Positions 61,196 to 64,000 of a stretch of DNA of 64,000 bases are shown here, piece by piece. This stretch comes from Thermocatellispora tengchongensis (GTDB lineage: Bacteria; Actinomycetota; Actinomycetes; Streptosporangiales; Streptosporangiaceae): assembly GCF_014202315.1 (NCBI RefSeq), contig NZ_JACHGN010000008.1, positions 167,342 through 231,341 on the forward strand, written 5' to 3'. Numbering within the stretch: position 1 is the first letter of the stretch; each line of letters starts with the position of its first letter. Made by a program: the position numbers and the translations under genes. Below the pieces are notes generated by a model. That model had not been told where the DNA came from. It searched no databases and saw only the letters and a list, made by a program, of their open reading frames with translations.

Positions 61196-64000
61196 GTGCT
61201 CCTTCGCGTCCTCGCCTGCTTACTCGCCCTCCTCGCGCCCCTCCTCACGCCGCTCACCCTGCCGCCGCCCGCCGCGGCGGTCACGGCCGCCGCCCCCGCG
61301 CCCACGACCGTGAGCCTCGACGGCGACGGGTGGCGGCTGAAGGACTACGCCCTGGACGCCGGGCTCGCCGCCGGTGCAGCCGACCCGGCGACCGACGACA
61401 GCGGCTGGCTGCGGGCCACCGTGCCGGGCACCGCCAACGGCACGCTCGCCGACCAGAACCTCACCCCCGACCCGCTCGACCTGGGCAGCACCGGCTGGGA
61501 CTGGGTGGACGACCGCGAATGGTGGTACCGCACCACGTTCACCGTCGAGTCCACCTGGGGCGGTGTCCGGCTCCGCCTGAACGGCGCGATGGACCTGGCC
61601 GACGTCTACGTCAACGGCGTCAAGGTGGGCTCCACCGACGGCATCTACGACGAGGAGCTGTTCGACCTCGACGCCGCGAGCCTGCGCGGCAGGACCAACG
61701 TGCTGGCGATCAGGACCAGGATCGACCCGCGCGGCGTGGAGGCCCGGCCGGCCATCCGCAACAGCGTCTCAAGCTGGCGCGGCCTGCAGTACCGCAAGAA
61801 CATCCGCACCGTCGGGCTGTGGCGCGGGGTGGACCTGATCGCCACCGCCGGCGATGAGCTGATCCTCGACGGACGGCCCAAGGTGACGATCGGCGCCGGG
61901 CTGACGGCCGAGTCCACCTCGGCGACCGTCAGGGTGAGCCAGAGCGTGCTGAACACCACCTCCGCGGCCCGGCCCGTCACCGTGAAGTGGTCGCTGGCGG
62001 GGGAGAACTTCACCATCACCCCCATCACCGGGCAGAAGAGCGTCACCGCCGCCCCCGGCCGCACCGAGGTCGCCTACGACATCACGGTGCCGTACGACCG
62101 GCTGAAGCTGTGGTGGCCGAACGGCTACGGCTACACCCTGCCCGACGGCAGCCGCTACCTGTACAAGCTGCGCGCCGAGCTGACCGAGGGCGCCACCGTG
62201 CTGGACGCCGCCGAGGTGGGCACGATCGGGATCAGGTCGCTGAGCTTCCGCCGCAACACCTCGGCCGGGGCCGACCACTACGACCTCACCTACGTCGTCA
62301 ACGGCGAGCCCATCTACATGCAGGGCGGCAACTGGGTGCCCGCCGACCCGCTCTACCGCTCCCAGACGATGTCCCGCAACTACCGCCGTGACCTGCGCCT
62401 GGCGTATGAGGCGGGGCTGCGCATGCTGCGCGTCAACGGCGGCAGCGCCGAGGAGCTGCCCGAGTTCTACGAGCTGGCCAGCCGTTACGGCATCATGATC
62501 ATGCAGGAGTTCTTCCACGGCAACCAGACCTACACGGTGGACGCCGCGCTCTGGGACGACAACGCGGGCGACATGGTGCTGCGGCTGCGCAACTACCCGG
62601 CGCTGGCGAGCTGGTCCGGCGGCAACGAGCTGACCGGGGCCGCCGACGGGAACCGGGCGCAGGCCGAGGCGTTCGACTTCGTGCAGCAGGTGAAGAAGTC
62701 CTACGACACCCACGACGGCACCCGGCAGTTCTTCGCCACCTCGCCCGCCGGCGGGATGTGCCACCGCTGGGGACACGTGCACATGATCGGCTCGGAGGGC
62801 TACCAGGACGCGCACGGCAGCAACACCTGCGGCTTCATGTCCGAGCTCGGCATGGCCAGCGCCGCCGACCCCTCCACCATGGCCACCTACGAGGGCGAGC
62901 GGCTGGAGCGGGCGTACCGGGCGATGAACGAGGTGGAGTACCTGCGGCCCAACGAGTTCGGCACCTATCGCTCCAACGCCGACCTGGCCGCCAAGACCCA
63001 GCTCGCCCAGGGCATCGCGATGTCGTACAACACCGGCTACGTCAAGGCGAACAAGTGGCGCAGCTCCGGCGCCCTGGTGTGGGCCTACAACGAGATGGCG
63101 CCCATGGCCGGCTGGGCGGTGGTGGACTTCGAGGGCGTGCCCAAGGTGAGCTACTACCAGCTCAAGCGGGTCTGGCAGAAGGTCGCCGTGCGCGCGGACT
63201 ACGCCAAGTACTGGTTCACGCCCGGCGAGTCCTTCACCGCCAACGTGGACGTGCTCAACGACAACCGCGCCGCCCTGACCGGGCACTCGCTCACCACGGT
63301 CCTGGCCACGCTGGACGGCCAGGAGCTGGCCCGGCGCACCCAGGCCGTGGACGTGCCGGCCAACGCCGACGGCGGGCGGACCCGGGTGGCGCAGCAGTTC
63401 ACCGCGCCCGACACGCGGGGCGCGTTCGTGCTGGTCATGGAGGTCAAGGACGCCTCCGGGCGGCGGGTGGCGCGCAACGACGCGCTGTTCACCACCGAGC
63501 CCAACCGGTCGATGTACACCGTCGCGGCCGCCGCCGACCCGGCCAAGCTGCGGCTGAGCGGCGGCTCGGGCACGTACACGGTGACCAACACCGGCCAGGC
63601 GGCCATGTACGGCGTGCAGATCGTCACCCGGCCCGACGAGCACGCCTCCGACAACTACTTCACCCTGCTGCCGGGCGAGTCGGCGACGGTGAAGGTGACC
63701 GGCTTCGACGGCCAGCCGGGCACCGGCCCGGTCTCGGTCTCCCAGATCGGCGCGTCCGCGGTCTCCTCGCCGAACCTCGCGCTGGGCAAGCCGTCGTACG
63801 GCAGCGTCGGCGACTACACCTACAACCCCGGGCTCGGCAAGCACTCCCGGCGCAACGCGCTGTACGCCACCGACGGCGACCTCGCCTACACCTCCATCTC
63901 CAACTACTCCACCTACCGCATGCCCACCGCCGGCGCGGCCTCCCTGACCGTGGACCTGTGGAAGCCGGCGCAGGTCGCCCAGGCGAGCGTGCTGTGGGGC
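61196..64000 (+). CDS. Secreted GH2 glycosidase (exo-beta-glucosaminidase/mannosidase-like), 3' end outside window
   Basis: A signal peptide covers about residues 1-35 (LLRVLACLLALLAPLL, ending near AAA). It is followed by the GH2 sugar-binding fold (GDGWRLKDYAL, WWYRTTFTV, LNGAMDLADVYVNG), the immunoglobulin-like domain and a TIM barrel with MQGGNWVPAD and LRMLRVNGG. Catalytic Glu are in WSGGNEL (acid/base) and FMSELGM (nucleophile). Similarity is closest to exo-beta-D-glucosaminidases (chitosan breakdown). After two further beta domains, NLALGKPSYGS starts a discoidin/F5-8-type carbohydrate-binding module that runs off the window. The GTG at 61196 has GGGAGG 7 bases upstream. Confidence 0.85.
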   Translation, partial: MLLRVLACLLALLAPLLTPLTLPPPAAAVTAAAPAPTTVSLDGDGWRLKDYALDAGLAAGAADPATDDSGWLRATVPGTANGTLADQNLTPDPLDLGSTGWDWVDDREWWYRTTFTVESTWGGVRLRLNGAMDLADVYVNGVKVGSTDGIYDEELFDLDAASLRGRTNVLAIRTRIDPRGVEARPAIRNSVSSWRGLQYRKNIRTVGLWRGVDLIATAGDELILDGRPKVTIGAGLTAESTSATVRVSQSVLNTTSAARPVTVKWSLAGENFTITPITGQKSVTAAPGRTEVAYDITVPYDRLKLWWPNGYGYTLPDGSRYLYKLRAELTEGATVLDAAEVGTIGIRSLSFRRNTSAGADHYDLTYVVNGEPIYMQGGNWVPADPLYRSQTMSRNYRRDLRLAYEAGLRMLRVNGGSAEELPEFYELASRYGIMIMQEFFHGNQTYTVDAALWDDNAGDMVLRLRNYPALASWSGGNELTGAADGNRAQAEAFDFVQQVKKSYDTHDGTRQFFATSPAGGMCHRWGHVHMIGSEGYQDAHGSNTCGFMSELGMASAADPSTMATYEGERLERAYRAMNEVEYLRPNEFGTYRSNADLAAKTQLAQGIAMSYNTGYVKANKWRSSGALVWAYNEMAPMAGWAVVDFEGVPKVSYYQLKRVWQKVAVRADYAKYWFTPGESFTANVDVLNDNRAALTGHSLTTVLATLDGQELARRTQAVDVPANADGGRTRVAQQFTAPDTRGAFVLVMEVKDASGRRVARNDALFTTEPNRSMYTVAAAADPAKLRLSGGSGTYTVTNTGQAAMYGVQIVTRPDEHASDNYFTLLPGESATVKVTGFDGQPGTGPVSVSQIGASAVSSPNLALGKPSYGSVGDYTYNPGLGKHSRRNALYATDGDLAYTSISNYSTYRMPTAGAASLTVDLWKPAQVAQASVLWG

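Overview
The window is very GC-rich. Third codon positions are almost all G or C, GTG and TTG starts are common, and genes are packed with 4-base ATGA or GTGA overlaps. With a complete phenylacetyl-CoA epoxidase operon, LAL-type LuxR remains and a secreted GH2 glycosidase, this points to an actinomycete with a large genome, plausibly Streptosporangiales (Nonomuraea, Streptosporangium or Actinomadura type). The taxon is an inference. No rRNA, tRNA, CRISPR array or insertion sequence was recognised.

Layout. (1) 1-7929: a peptide-modification locus. It holds the C-terminus of a TldD metalloprotease, a divergent TldE-like partner, an FAD amine oxidase, a VOC protein, a frameshifted FMN reductase and an 880-residue LanB-like tRNA-dependent enzyme without an elimination domain. 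A five-copy repeat and a PrmC-related methyltransferase close it. (2) 8216-12423: small membrane protein, DHA2 exporter, TetR, SnoaL-like protein and a decayed LuxR regulator. (3) 12542-22431: a LacI-controlled operon for uptake and breakdown of an Amadori-type sugar conjugate (FrlB-like SIS protein, FrlD-like kinase, ABC transporter, HyuA/HyuB). (4) 22538-24620: two tiny proteins, a membrane protein and a radical SAM enzyme.

(5) 24636-45405 is the most striking region: 18 genes in two divergent, tightly coupled operons. The minus-strand arm (40244 down to 24636) encodes a CHAT protease with an effector-associated domain, a RING-like zinc protein, a ThiF/E1 enzyme, an E2 with N-terminal effector-associated and ubiquitin-like domains, and a JAB/JAMM peptidase. 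It continues with an FtsH/Cdc48-type AAA+ ATPase, a MoxR AAA+ ATPase, several unknown proteins, an alpha-solenoid protein and a WD40-vWA protein. The plus-strand arm encodes a membrane-anchored pseudokinase, a zinc-ribbon GTPase, its putative partner (GAP1-like), a membrane/coiled-coil protein and a MotB/ZorB-like protein. I read it as an FtsH-vWA-MoxR 'ternary' conflict system equipped with its own ubiquitin-like conjugation cascade and a membrane arm. The general class has been proposed from comparative genomics; I know of no described system with this combination.

(6) 45478-48883: copper-binding four-helix-bundle protein, small acidic protein, DUF4383 protein, CehA/McbA-type metallohydrolase. 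(7) 48908-57381: phenylacetate catabolism (paaABCDE, paaG, paaH, paaF, paaK) with a TetR regulator and two matching operators. (8) 57514-64000: epoxide hydrolase-like protein, SAM methyltransferase, CsoR-like protein with a second DHA2 exporter, and a secreted GH2 glycosidase cut by the window end.
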